Part shown: positions 33,845 to 42,968 of the stretch, piece by piece
Layout of the letters: every line of letters begins with the position of its first letter
How positions within the stretch are numbered: position 1 is the first letter of the stretch
From: UBA7328 sp965247965
GTDB taxonomy: Bacteria > Bacteroidota > Bacteroidia > Chitinophagales > Saprospiraceae
DNA length: 64,000 nucleotides
Direction: 5' to 3'
Assembly (NCBI GenBank): GCA_965247965.1
Contig: OZ252053.1
Location: 5,766,001-5,830,000 of the forward strand
Position numbers and translations under genes: made by a program
The notes under the pieces: generated by a model
Database searches by the model: none
Told to the model about the DNA's origin: nothing
What the model saw: only the letters and a program-made list of their open reading frames with translations

Positions 33845-34546
33845 ATGAAATATTTCCTTCACGGACTATTGTTTAGTATACCATTACTTAATTCCTGGTG
33901 CACCAGTGATATGAGACGGACACATCAATTATGCAGGATACACTCTCACTTGCCATATGCTCATTATGCCTGGTCAAGATTGGCCGGGTTTGCCAATCGT
34001 AAAAATTACAAAAGAGTCTTTGATATCGCTTCTTCCACTTTTTATAACAGACATCTCTTCGATGCCAGGTGGTATATAGGAGGCGACATTAGCGAATCCA
34101 AATTAAGAAAAGGGATTAGCGACTACACGGAAGATAAATCTATCGCATGCCTGACCAATATCGCTGACTTGCCCATGATCGAAAGTCTGGCAGATCTCAT
34201 CGTCTGTACCTATACTCTTATCTTTATACCTCCTTCTGCCAGGGAGGTCATCATACAGAGACTTATCCTGATGACGGCCGCAGGTGGAGACCTTTTCGTA
34301 GAAATGCCAAGGTCTGGTCCGGCACCGCAGATCAGGCTACTTCTGGAGCAGAACTTTCAAGATGTGTGCGTCACTTATTTTAATAGTCCTATGAGTCGCT
34401 TCTATCAGCGTACCTTGGGTAGAAGAGTGAAGCATGATCATGTGCTTGTGAGAATTATGGTAATCGGCTTGACCTTCTTATTTGAACGGTCTATATCCGA
34501 ATATATCATTTGGCAATCGCAGTGTATTAGCGCTGGCAAAAGGTAA
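33845..34546 (+). CDS. SAM-dependent methyltransferase-like protein
   Basis: This 233-residue protein has a class I methyltransferase-like middle: YKRVFDIASSTFYNRHLFDA in place of motif I, WYIGGDISESKLRKG as motif II, LADLIVCTYTLIFIPP as motif IV and AAGGDLFVEMP as post-motif. The usual Gly-rich loop of motif I is absent (IASSTFYN), so SAM binding is uncertain. Homology to a named family was not recognised. It lies between the foreign insert and the disrupted kduD. The final hydrophobic part (VIGLTFLFERSISEY) may reflect a frame change near the end. Confidence 0.5.
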   Translation: MKYFLHGLLFSIPLLNSWCTSDMRRTHQLCRIHSHLPYAHYAWSRLAGFANRKNYKRVFDIASSTFYNRHLFDARWYIGGDISESKLRKGISDYTEDKSIACLTNIADLPMIESLADLIVCTYTLIFIPPSAREVIIQRLILMTAAGGDLFVEMPRSGPAPQIRLLLEQNFQDVCVTYFNSPMSRFYQRTLGRRVKHDHVLVRIMVIGLTFLFERSISEYIIWQSQCISAGKR

Positions 34547-34686
34547 AAAGGCTGGCATAAAGAAAGCAAAACAACCTGAAGGCCATCAGATCTACCGATA
34601 TGATTATCGATTACTCCATGATGGCCGATGTCCATTATTAAGGACCTATCCGTATGACGATGACAGAGCAGGATTGAATCAATGCC

Positions 34687-35178
34687 TTATCGGGCAGTCC
34701 ACCCCCCATCAACAGTAATAGTCGAACCGTTTACAAAATCACTCGCGCCCGAAGCTAAGAAAACTGCCGCACCGACCAAGTCCTCTGGTAAGCCCCATCG
34801 ACCTGCAGGGATGCGATCCTGAATCATTTTGTGTCTGACGGGATCGTCTTGCAACGCTTGAGTGTTGTCAGTGCGGATATATCCCGGTGCGATTGCGTTC
34901 ACTTGAATGCCAAGAGCGGCCCATTCGTTTGATAATGCTTTGGTAAGACCGGCTATGCCATGTTTACTAGCCGTATATGCCGGAACGGTTATGCCGCCGA
35001 AAAAGGAAAGAAGGGAAGCAATGTTGATTATCTTGCCGCTTTTTTGTTTGGCCATGTGCCTGGCGGCAAATTGGGAAAGTCGGAAGGCAGAGGTAAGATT
35101 CACTTCGAGTACTCGATCCCATTCAGCAATGGCATGATCCAAAGCCTTTTCGCGAAAGATCGTACCAGCATTATTAAC
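34687..35178 (-). pseudogene. kduD: KduD short-chain dehydrogenase, C-terminal part (split by IS)
   Basis: Continues the kduD gene after the 2.3-kb IS. NNAGTIFREKALDHAIAEW, then IINIASLLSFFGG, the catalytic Tyr/Lys in YTASKHGIAGLTKAL, and the C-terminal VNGSTITVDGGW are typical SDR and KduD features. With the IS and one 3-bp copy (AAC) removed, LGGLDILV joins NNAGTIF in frame. The enzyme converts 2-dehydro-3-deoxy-D-gluconate-type intermediates in uronate breakdown. Interruption should abolish it unless the IS excises. Confidence 0.9.
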
Positions 35179-35188
35179 ACAGAACTCC

Positions 35189-36898
35189 TTACCTCTCGCA
35201 ATCTAAATTCGCTGTTATTTTGAAGATCATGCGCAAATTTGATCCAGGGAATATGGTTTCAGTTTTGTTGAGCAGGTCTGCAATCTGTTTGGCTGCATGA
35301 TTAAATCTTGGTGCAGAAAGAGAGTGCAAGGTTATAGTCAGCGTTTTACTCTTATAATCCGGAATCAAGTCAGCGTTGTTGCTGATGATTTGTTTGATGA
35401 ACATTCTTTTTTCGTCTTTTGCCCTATTGAGGTGGTCACAAGCCACAGCTGCCACAGATGATTCTGCTCTGTAAGCGATCATCTTTATTACATTCATGAA
35501 CAGTTTACTTTCGGTTTTTAACTTGTTATACCTTTTCTGCTCGGGCATACGCTCAAGAGTTATTCTGGCAGGAATATCATTTCTGAGGGTGGCGATCTTG
35601 TTTTCTTCTTTTCGAAGAATATCAATTTTGTGTTTATACTTCATTTGTCTTTCGGTTATTTCAGGAAGTTTGTCAATTTTCTCATCCATAGCTAGTTCTG
35701 CAAGAGGGAAGAACTTGGCTTCTAACCGGGTGATCTTTTCCCTGAGTTTTTTCAGTTGGTTTGTTAATTTTCGGTATTGTGGGTTGACCACTTCCCGATT
35801 GGGATCAATACTTTCTACCCCAAATTGAATCATTTTATCAAAATCATAGTCTTGAATGAGGTAACTGAAGAAGTTTTCCTGACACCACCTTCCAAACATT
35901 CTGCCTGCTATCAATGCTATTCCCAAAGTAGGGTGAGTGGTGATAATAGCGGTTTGATGTTCACCCTTTTCAGACAAGCTTCTGATCTCTCTGAAAGTGT
36001 GTCCTCCAAGCGTTACTTCTTTCTCGCACAATTGCATGGTTACATCCTGGCTAAGTACTTGTGTATCAGTGGATTCAAAGTCATCTTTATTCCATGAATC
36101 TCGCACATCCTTGCGATATGTAATCACGGCTATTCTATACCTTTCCCACAGGTGGTTAAAGAAAGCAGGTTCGTAAGCCTCCCTGTCAAAAATAAAGGTG
36201 CATTGAGGGCTTTGTCGATCATCCTCCTCTTGTATCTCAGTAAGTAATTTGGTTTGTAGCATTTGTGGAATAATCAGGTCTTGTATTGCTTCTTTTATTT
36301 TCTCTGTCAATTGCCCTATCACCATCATAACAGGCATCCCTTGTGCATCGTGAACCCAATACTCCGTAGTGGCGCTTAAACACAATTTTTGTCTCGCAAT
36401 ATATTTGACAGGTAGATTAGCTTTGCCTCCATAATAGATCCGTTGGTGACCATCTATATATAAAAAAGATGAGTCCTCATTATCCTCATCTCTATACCAG
36501 TGATCGATCAGAAGGTTGTTCAGTTCAACGGCTTTTTCCTGCTTGCTCAGCAAATCTATTTTCTCTCGCAAACACCGAACTTCTGGTATACGATCCAAGC
36601 CTATTATCCTGCCGATCTCCCCTGGTTTACATTGTTTGAGTTGTTCGGGATTTTTGATGCGCAACAAGGCCATGAAGGCCAAAGTCAATAGTATCGACCT
36701 TAGTCCGTAATAGTGTGATGAAGGTAACTCATATACCTGTTTTGTCTTGAATAACCCATGCTCTATCAAGGCAGGTAAGAGGAATAATACCCCTGCTCCG
36801 CATAAAGCTTCGCTGTTGTCAAACTTCACCTCAGCATGACCAGACAACCCAAGAGATGCACCTATCCTGTCTTCAGAGCGGCTTGTGGCTATGCCCAT
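35189..36898 (-). CDS. DDE transposase, large frame of two-frame IS
   Basis: This 569-residue frame has probable catalytic acids in SSFLYIDGHQRIYYGG, TFIFDREAYEPAFF and GRWCQENFFSYLI. The latter half is a long charged coiled-coil-like region (KLTNQLKKLREKITRLEAKF) and ends near the IS border. The displayed ATG is probably not the true start. A -1 shift at the A8 run (36972-36979) links the upstream helix-turn-helix frame to this one through KFKIECEGGNGSTLNDRND without a stop. Confidence 0.8.
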   Translation of the reverse strand: MGIATSRSEDRIGASLGLSGHAEVKFDNSEALCGAGVLFLLPALIEHGLFKTKQVYELPSSHYYGLRSILLTLAFMALLRIKNPEQLKQCKPGEIGRIIGLDRIPEVRCLREKIDLLSKQEKAVELNNLLIDHWYRDEDNEDSSFLYIDGHQRIYYGGKANLPVKYIARQKLCLSATTEYWVHDAQGMPVMMVIGQLTEKIKEAIQDLIIPQMLQTKLLTEIQEEDDRQSPQCTFIFDREAYEPAFFNHLWERYRIAVITYRKDVRDSWNKDDFESTDTQVLSQDVTMQLCEKEVTLGGHTFREIRSLSEKGEHQTAIITTHPTLGIALIAGRMFGRWCQENFFSYLIQDYDFDKMIQFGVESIDPNREVVNPQYRKLTNQLKKLREKITRLEAKFFPLAELAMDEKIDKLPEITERQMKYKHKIDILRKEENKIATLRNDIPARITLERMPEQKRYNKLKTESKLFMNVIKMIAYRAESSVAAVACDHLNRAKDEKRMFIKQIISNNADLIPDYKSKTLTITLHSLSAPRFNHAAKQIADLLNKTETIFPGSNLRMIFKITANLDCER

Positions 36899-36960
36899 CG
36901 GCGTAGATTGGTCTAGGTCATTGCGATCATTTAAGGTCGAGCCATTTCCACCTTCACACT

Positions 36961-37422
36961 CTATTTTGAACTTTTTTTTAAAGTGCCTTTTTCAATGTGA
37001 TAGCGTATCGACGATTCTGAAATCCCTTCTTGTTTTGAGATACTCAAATTACTTTGTCTCTTATCCAGCTTCGATTGTATCCGCTCCACTAGTTTACCAA
37101 CCATCTTGTATGCTTTGCCTTTTCTGGCATCAGGCCCGAAAAATCCAGATTCTCCCTTCTCCTTGTATTTTCTATACGATCTTCTGACACTGTCTATACT
37201 CACTCCAAAAGCCCGCTGAACTTCAGCTCGGCTGCACAATCCTTTATCTATAAAATTGCTAGTTATGAATCTGAAAGCATTAAGATCGTCACTCGAATGA
37301 CTATATACAGGTAAGCCATTGGCTATGTATTGTACAATACCGTCTTGGGTGTGTACTCCAAGACAATGAGAGATCATCTTTGTATCTTTAGGGAAGAAGG
37401 GGAATTGTAACTGCATATACAA
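36961..37422 (-). CDS. Helix-turn-helix N-terminal frame of the IS transposase
   Basis: This 153-residue frame has two helix-turn-helix-like segments: GLCSRAEVQRAFGVSIDSVR and SISKQEGISESSIRYHIEKG. It ends KKSSK after an A-rich tract. It looks like the DNA-binding N-terminal portion of the transposase; transposition probably needs the frameshifted fusion. The start MYMQLQFPFFPKD lies close to the IS end, leaving about 75 bases for a promoter. Confidence 0.75.
   Translation of the reverse strand: MYMQLQFPFFPKDTKMISHCLGVHTQDGIVQYIANGLPVYSHSSDDLNAFRFITSNFIDKGLCSRAEVQRAFGVSIDSVRRSYRKYKEKGESGFFGPDARKGKAYKMVGKLVERIQSKLDKRQSNLSISKQEGISESSIRYHIEKGTLKKSSK
36972..36979 (-). promoter_or_regulatory. Putative -1 frameshift/slippage site in the 2.3-kb IS
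   Basis: Eight A on the coding strand near the end of the helix-turn-helix frame. Zero frame stops (TAG) 3 codons later; the -1 frame is open through to the DDE frame. Confidence 0.6.
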
Positions 37423-37498
37423 AAATATGAAGCAGTTTTAATTCGCGAGGTCTACTCCCTATTACCCTGAATTTATTGGGACGGGTAAGGAGTTCTGT

Positions 37499-37768
37499 AA
37501 CTAAGATATCTAGTCCCCCGAGGAGATCAATCGATGTGGAAATTAGTTTTTCCTGGTCGCTTCTATTAGAAAGATTAGCGACGACTTGAAATGCTTTTCT
37601 ACCAATTTTATTGATCGCTTCAACTGTATCTTTCGAACCTTCTTTAGACGTGCTGCTACACACGACATCTGCACCTGCTTGCGCTAATCCAATCGCAATT
37701 GCCTTGCCGATGCCGCGGCTGGCTCCGGTGACGATTGCTTTTTTGTTTTTTAGTGAGAAAATATTCAT
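37499..37768 (-). pseudogene. kduD: KduD short-chain dehydrogenase, N-terminal part (split by IS)
   Basis: Begins MNIFSLKNKKAIVTGASRGI, with the NAD-binding TGxxxGIG motif, and continues to LGGLDILV where the IS starts. It lies about 160 bases downstream of kduI in the same orientation, so the two would be co-transcribed. The rest is at 34687-35178. Confidence 0.9.
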
Positions 37769-37790
37769 CTAGGAAGAATCAAAATAAAAA

Positions 37791-37818
37791 CATGTCCTGA
37801 GCCTGTTGAAGGATGGAA
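37791..37818. repeat. Intergenic CCTGAGCCTGTTGAAGGATG repeat
   Basis: Matches a sequence type (CCTTCGACAAGCTCAGG and variants) that recurs in intergenic DNA of many bacteria. A diverged relative, GTGAGCTTGTAGAAGGATGT, is at 25537-25556. No function is known to me. Confidence 0.35.
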
Positions 37819-37932
37819 ATTAAAATCAAAATAGTTAGAAGTACGGTAGAGCTTTTGATTGAATTTTTCATTTTCATTTTGATTAAAAAATTTGATATGT
37901 TCTAAATTTTGTCTTGACAGAGACTCGTTCTT

Positions 37933-38775
37933 TTACCTGAGGGCTCGCGCCTCACACATATCCATATCCCCATAATCCAAATTCTCCCCAGCCATGGCCC
38001 AAATAAAAGAATAACTACCTGTACCAGAACCACAATGAATCGACCATGGCGGAGAGATTGCGGCTTGTTCATTTTTTAACCATATATGTCTCGTCTCCCG
38101 CGGTTGCCCCATAAAGTGACAAACTGCTTCACCTTCTAAAACATCAAAATAGAAATACACTTCCATGCGTCGATCATGGGTATGACAAGGCATTGTATTC
38201 CAGACGCTTCCAGGCTTTAATTCTGTAATCCCCATTTGCAGTTGGCAGACGTCCAGGACACTGGCTACGATCATTTTTCTGATACTGCGGGCATTTGATG
38301 TTTCCTTATCTCCTGCCTCGACAATTTCAGCATCTGATTGTCCAATTTTTTTAGTCGCATAGGTCTTATGAGCTGGAGCAGAATTGATATAGAATTTGGC
38401 AGGTTGTTTCGAGTTATTACTTGAAAAAATAACATTCTTTAACCCCTTTCCAATATAAAGCGCTTCTCTATTTTCTAATGTAAACGATTTGCTGTCCACG
38501 TCTACTTTACCCTCACCTCCAACATTTATTATCCCCATTTCCCTTCTTTTCAGAAAATAATTAGCCTTTAATGGATCAATGGTTTCTAATTTCAAAGATT
38601 TCGAAACGGGTACAGCGCCCCCTGCTATATAGCGGTCGTAGTGCATGTAGCAAAGATTGATTTCATCATCGATCATAACATTTGCGATCAGAAAATCTTT
38701 TCGGATTCTAGAAGTGTCGTATGTCTTGAAATCTTCGGGATTTGTAGCGTATCTGCTTTCGTAGTTGGTGGACAT
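37933..38775 (-). CDS. kduI: 5-dehydro-4-deoxy-D-glucuronate isomerase
   Basis: KduI isomerises 5-keto-4-deoxyuronate to 2,5-diketo-3-deoxygluconate in pectin, ulvan or glycosaminoglycan uronate breakdown. The cupin metal ligands are visible as H-x-H-x4-E in PCHTHDRRMEVYFYFDV and the later His in WSIHCGSGTGSYSFIWAM. The protein is about 280 residues from ATG 38775 (MSTNYESRYATNPEDF), the normal family length; the longer frame adds 8 residues. It is upstream of kduD, now disrupted, and downstream of the exported enolase-superfamily gene. Confidence 0.95.
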   Translation of the reverse strand: MSTNYESRYATNPEDFKTYDTSRIRKDFLIANVMIDDEINLCYMHYDRYIAGGAVPVSKSLKLETIDPLKANYFLKRREMGIINVGGEGKVDVDSKSFTLENREALYIGKGLKNVIFSSNNSKQPAKFYINSAPAHKTYATKKIGQSDAEIVEAGDKETSNARSIRKMIVASVLDVCQLQMGITELKPGSVWNTMPCHTHDRRMEVYFYFDVLEGEAVCHFMGQPRETRHIWLKNEQAAISPPWSIHCGSGTGSYSFIWAMAGENLDYGDMDMCEARALR

Positions 38776-38841
38776 TCTCGATTGGTTGATATTAGTCAAT
38801 TAGGTGATCTTCTAAAGGGCGTTCCTTCCGGAGTTGTTTAT

Positions 38842-38910
38842 GCGTTTATTCGTTTATGTGTGGATCGAATCTTGGCGAATAAACGATTACACGTATAAAC
38901 CAATAAACGC
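38842..38910. repeat. Large imperfect inverted repeat between kduI and enolase gene
   Basis: GCGTTTATTCGTTTATGTGT at 38842-38861 pairs with ACACGTATAAACCAATAAACGC at 38889-38910 (about 20 of 22 positions). A further CGAATAAACG in the loop also resembles the arm. It could be a transcript-stabilising hairpin, a terminator without U run, or a small mobile palindrome. Confidence 0.5.
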
Positions 38911-38927
38911 AGTGTAACCAACAAGTT

Positions 38928-40148
38928 TCACACTTTTATGTCGAATAACACTTCCGCTTCTTTCTCTAATTCTTCTTCATTAATTTTCAATCCCAATCCC
39001 GGCGCCTCAGTAACTGTGGTGAATCCATCGGCTATGTCAAAACCAATTGGAGTAATTGCTGGAGTCGTAAGGGCATCGTGCTCAGCATGATACCAGTTTT
39101 CGATTACCTTGCCGAGATGAAGTTGGATATAATAGCCCAATAACGAACCCCAATTGTGCGGAGCGACACGACCTCCGTACGGCTTCGCCAACGCAGCTTC
39201 TGCCAAAATCCCTTCGACACCAAACTGATTCATATCGCCTTGAAGAACATCAATACAGCCCGCTTCCATAAAGGGCCTAAAGGCTTCCACTTCCTTCTGA
39301 GATTCAAAATCTGCTACCAACGTATCCCATCCGCCCTCTTCTATGAAATCGTGAAACTCCGTGTCAAGCGCTACCTCCTCGGGGAACATCTCTTCCATAA
39401 ATTCAAAATCGAAATCCGGTAGATCTCTTAGCATTTGTTTGGATTGTTCGAGATCGAGTCCGTTATTTGCATCAACGCCAATGCGAATGTCAGGGCCTAT
39501 ATATTCGCGGCAAGCGGAGAGCACTTCTATATCTCTTTGATAACCGGCTTCTTTTTCCATCCATTTGAAACCTCTTCCAACTTTCATTTTAAAGAAATTA
39601 TGCCCCATTTCCTGACCCATATCAAATTCTTTTTTGAACTGATCCATGTAACTGTCAGTGTGTTCAGGGATCAAATCCTGGAAGTAAACGGTGCCATCGT
39701 AGAGCGGAACATTTTCTCTTTGTGATTCTCCCAAGATCTGCCAAACAGGTTTATCGTAATGTTTACCTAACAAATCCCAAAAGGCTGTAGTGCCTCTATT
39801 ACTGATCGTAACTTGCTGATTATCAGCATCGTACCATTCTTTCAATGTTTTTCCCAATAGCGGCCTCAGATCGGATTCTTCACCCCAGTGCACTCCGATG
39901 CCATCCAATCCATTGGAAGTATATACTCTTATAGCCCTTTCCGTACTGCCAGCAGTGTGATCGTCTATTTGTGAATTTTTGCCGACATATTTTGGACGGT
40001 ATGTGGGAATGTTCATTTTTGCAATCCTTGTAATCTTAACGTCATCTGGAATCGCCTCTTTGCACCCAAATGGTAGAACCAATGCTCCTGTACCAGCTAA
40101 GCTAGCCTGGATTATGAATTTTCGTCTTGCTATTTTTTTGTTTTGCAT
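38928..40148 (-). CDS. Tat-exported enolase-superfamily dehydratase (mandelate racemase/MLE type)
   Basis: Starts at ATG 40148 with a Tat signal (KKIARRKFIIQASLAGTG) and a Cys shortly after (LPFGC), so it is probably a periplasmic lipoprotein of about 406 residues. The superfamily residues are visible: K-x-K in NFFKMKVGRG, metal ligands in IGVDANNG, EFMEEMFPEE and DTLVADFES, and a catalytic His in VAPHNWGSLLG as in sugar-acid dehydratases. It likely dehydrates an aldonic or uronic acid outside the cytoplasm. It belongs to the leftward cluster GSDH-enolase-kduI-kduD. Confidence 0.85.
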   Translation of the reverse strand: MQNKKIARRKFIIQASLAGTGALVLPFGCKEAIPDDVKITRIAKMNIPTYRPKYVGKNSQIDDHTAGSTERAIRVYTSNGLDGIGVHWGEESDLRPLLGKTLKEWYDADNQQVTISNRGTTAFWDLLGKHYDKPVWQILGESQRENVPLYDGTVYFQDLIPEHTDSYMDQFKKEFDMGQEMGHNFFKMKVGRGFKWMEKEAGYQRDIEVLSACREYIGPDIRIGVDANNGLDLEQSKQMLRDLPDFDFEFMEEMFPEEVALDTEFHDFIEEGGWDTLVADFESQKEVEAFRPFMEAGCIDVLQGDMNQFGVEGILAEAALAKPYGGRVAPHNWGSLLGYYIQLHLGKVIENWYHAEHDALTTPAITPIGFDIADGFTTVTEAPGLGLKINEEELEKEAEVLFDIKV

Positions 40149-40218
40149 TGTTTTATTTTTTACCACAATAGTACAAATAGTCGTTTTCACATAGTGCACA
40201 CCTCTCGGTTTATTCATG

Positions 40219-42948
40219 TCACCCCGTTGGCCGTCCACCGTCTACCGTCTGCCGAACAAACTCAATCCATTCCATCTGACAAATATCGAAATAGATCAAA
40301 TCTCCTTCCGTTCGATTGCTGTAACTTACAATATACAAATCTCTCAATCCTTCTTCTCCTTTTATGGGAATTTCCAAGTCGAACCAATCTCTGTTTTGCA
40401 AAGCCCAACGATCTTCAGGCGTTTTGATGTCAACTCTTTTCGATCCAATAGTCGGGCTGGCCGGACTATCTTGTTTGATCTCTACCCGAAGCCATTCCGC
40501 GGCCGATCGCAATCTTATTTTTATATTCGAAATGCCATTGAGATCGATCTCCTTAAAGCCAATGTACGAACCATTGAGCATAATCTCGGCATACTTACCA
40601 CCATGGTCATTGTACTTCTTAGAGACTACTCTATGCATTATTTCATAGCTCGTGGCATGTATCCGATAGGGTCGAATAAGCCGCTTTTCCTCTATCTCAA
40701 TAGGCATAGCATTTTCGCCTCCCTTGTCTTTGTGCCTTGCACTTATCAAAACATAATCTGACGGATGATCTGCGACGAAACTTCCGGAGAGACCATGGTT
40801 TGAGAATGATTCGTCGTCATCCAATGCGAGGATGTAATCTACCATCGCATCGATCTCATGCTCTGAATGTTGAGGATGGCCTGTCATTGGTTTTTCGCCC
40901 CAGGAACCAAAGCCTCCGAATAAGATCTTTTCTCCTAAATATTTCTTCCATCTTTTGGGATCAACGAAGCGCTCAGCTATTGCCATAAAAGATGGGCCAA
41001 CCGACGCTTCGCTAAAGGCGTGACATGAGTAACAATCACTTCCTTCGATAATTTCTTTTCCGGCCAGGTATTCAAAAGTAGGATCTTCAATGGCCGAAGT
41101 CGAATGTACCATATTGAAATTGGTACCTTCTTTAATCGAACGTACGTCGACTTCGACTGCTGACGGATCGATTTCTGATCCCGAAATTCCATCCTCTTCA
41201 TCTTCGATCTTAACATTGTACGCAATTGGTCGATTGCCACTGTAAAAAGATCGATTCCCTCTCAAGACGATGTCCACCTTAGGAGGCTCATTGCCCAAAT
41301 TCAATAACAACTCGGCTGTATCGATCAATCCGGCACCATCCTCTACCGCCAATTGAATTAAATGGTTACCAGGAGTATTGAAGGTGTGATCTAACACAAC
41401 TTCGGTAGATGAAGACTGTGTAGCATTGATGAACCATTTATATAAAAGACCGTCCATTTCATCAAGGTCAAGGGACTCAGAAGCCGTAAACTGAATAGTT
41501 ACGGGAACCGCAGACTGCTTTTTACTGGCTTTAATCACTGCCTTTGGACGTCTGTTTCCATAATTATACGAAATCCGCGTAAGACGCGCATCTCTGTTAT
41601 GCACATACCAATTGCTGCCGTAATCCAGGACGTACATGGCGCCATCAGGGCCCATTTCTATATCAATTGGTTTCTTGAACGGATGGCCTTCAAGAAAAGG
41701 CTCCATACTCACATAGTTGCCTTCTTCATCTAATTTGGCCGCATAGATCCAACCCCTCATCCAATCCGCAATAAACCAATGGTTATCGTAGTACGAAGGG
41801 AAGGCACTAGTTTGATCCGCATAAAATTCGGAATGATAAATCGGGCCGCCTACCGCAGAACCACCTCCTATGCCAAGTAACGGAAAGCTATCTGAAGAAT
41901 TAGTAGGATACCAAATAAGTGCGTTTTGGGCAGGCGGAAGCTCCTTCAACCCCGAGTTGTTTGGAGAATCATTTATGACATGGTCGGGGTCGAAGAAATC
42001 TCCAATTACTCCTGTTGCGTAACCATAGTCGGCATAAGATTTGTTATCGCCAATAAAGTATGGCCATCCATAATTTCCGGCCTTTTTAGCCACGTTGAAT
42101 TCTTCCTGCGCATCCGGGCCTCTTTGGGGATCGTGCCTTCCTGGATTAGGCCCGACTTCTCCCCAATGCAACCAACCAGTTTTTCGATCTACATTGATTT
42201 TCCAAGGATTTCGGGCGCCCATTACATAGATTTCAGGTAAAGCTTTAGGGTTGTCGAGATCGAATAAATTGCCTTCTGGGATGCTGTAACTTCCGTCAGC
42301 TTCAGGTTTTATTCTCAATATTTTTCCGCGGTAATCCATTGTATTGGCTGAGGATCTTTGCGCATCGTCGAGATGATTTCCGGGGCGTTCATCCATCGGG
42401 CCGTAATTTGTGCCGCCCGTATTATCGCCTGATGAAATATAGAGCAATCCGTCTGGGCCAAATTTTAGTCCGCCACCATTGTGGCAACACTTTTTGTAAT
42501 CATAGTAGTAATCCAGAAGTACCTGCTCAGAGGAATTGATCAAACTGTCGTTACGCACTTTGAAGCGGGAAATGGTAAAATGATCGGGTCGTCTGGTAGG
42601 TGTGTGGTGAAAATATACCCAATTATTCTCTACGTAATCTGGGTCGACAGCAATGCCTAATAAACCGCTTTCGTATACATAACTTATTGGTATTGAGCCG
42701 ATTACTTTGGAAATGTTTTCTTTCAGATCAAAGACTTTTACGATTCCTTTTCGCTCAATGAAGATGATTTGATCATTAGGTAAGAAGTCGAGTTCCATGG
42801 GTTCGTTGAGGTTGGTAACAAGGTCGGTTAGTTCGAATCTATTCGCCTCCACACGCTGGTAATTGTCGGACTTTGGTTTCTCACAAGAAATCAGGCTCAG
42901 AATGATGATCAATGAATAAAAGTGACTTAGAAAGCGGTTCAACTTCAC
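40219..42948 (-). CDS. Multidomain lipoprotein: glucose/sorbosone dehydrogenase, PKD, cytochrome c, CBM6-like
   Basis: This 909-residue exported protein has a lipobox (IILSLISC). Residues about 40-450 form a GSDH-type beta-propeller (FLPNDQIIFIERKGIVKVFD, GGGLKFGPDGLLYISSGDN). Residues about 460-550 look like a PKD domain. A single haem-c site, DCYSCHAFSEASVGPSF, lies near residue 637 with a likely Met ligand in GEKPMTGHPQ. The C-terminal about 170 residues resemble a family 6 carbohydrate-binding module (ISNIKIRLRSAAEWLRVEI). I infer a carbohydrate-bound periplasmic or surface sugar dehydrogenase. It begins the leftward uronate cluster. Confidence 0.85.
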   Translation of the reverse strand: MKLNRFLSHFYSLIIILSLISCEKPKSDNYQRVEANRFELTDLVTNLNEPMELDFLPNDQIIFIERKGIVKVFDLKENISKVIGSIPISYVYESGLLGIAVDPDYVENNWVYFHHTPTRRPDHFTISRFKVRNDSLINSSEQVLLDYYYDYKKCCHNGGGLKFGPDGLLYISSGDNTGGTNYGPMDERPGNHLDDAQRSSANTMDYRGKILRIKPEADGSYSIPEGNLFDLDNPKALPEIYVMGARNPWKINVDRKTGWLHWGEVGPNPGRHDPQRGPDAQEEFNVAKKAGNYGWPYFIGDNKSYADYGYATGVIGDFFDPDHVINDSPNNSGLKELPPAQNALIWYPTNSSDSFPLLGIGGGSAVGGPIYHSEFYADQTSAFPSYYDNHWFIADWMRGWIYAAKLDEEGNYVSMEPFLEGHPFKKPIDIEMGPDGAMYVLDYGSNWYVHNRDARLTRISYNYGNRRPKAVIKASKKQSAVPVTIQFTASESLDLDEMDGLLYKWFINATQSSSTEVVLDHTFNTPGNHLIQLAVEDGAGLIDTAELLLNLGNEPPKVDIVLRGNRSFYSGNRPIAYNVKIEDEEDGISGSEIDPSAVEVDVRSIKEGTNFNMVHSTSAIEDPTFEYLAGKEIIEGSDCYSCHAFSEASVGPSFMAIAERFVDPKRWKKYLGEKILFGGFGSWGEKPMTGHPQHSEHEIDAMVDYILALDDDESFSNHGLSGSFVADHPSDYVLISARHKDKGGENAMPIEIEEKRLIRPYRIHATSYEIMHRVVSKKYNDHGGKYAEIMLNGSYIGFKEIDLNGISNIKIRLRSAAEWLRVEIKQDSPASPTIGSKRVDIKTPEDRWALQNRDWFDLEIPIKGEEGLRDLYIVSYSNRTEGDLIYFDICQMEWIEFVRQTVDGGRPTG

Positions 42949-42968
42949 TATACAAATATTGCTTTTGT

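Larger units (their letters stand above)
35179..37498 (-). mobile_element. 2.3-kb insertion sequence of unassigned family with frameshifted transposase
   Basis: Ends in perfect 15-base inverted repeats, ACAGAACTCCTTACC at 35179-35193 and its complement at 37484-37498. The flanks carry AAC on both sides (35176-35178, 37499-37501), a 3-bp duplication supported by reconstruction of the interrupted kduD. It encodes a helix-turn-helix protein and a large DDE protein that overlap through an A8 run. I cannot match it to a named IS family with confidence. Confidence 0.88.
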
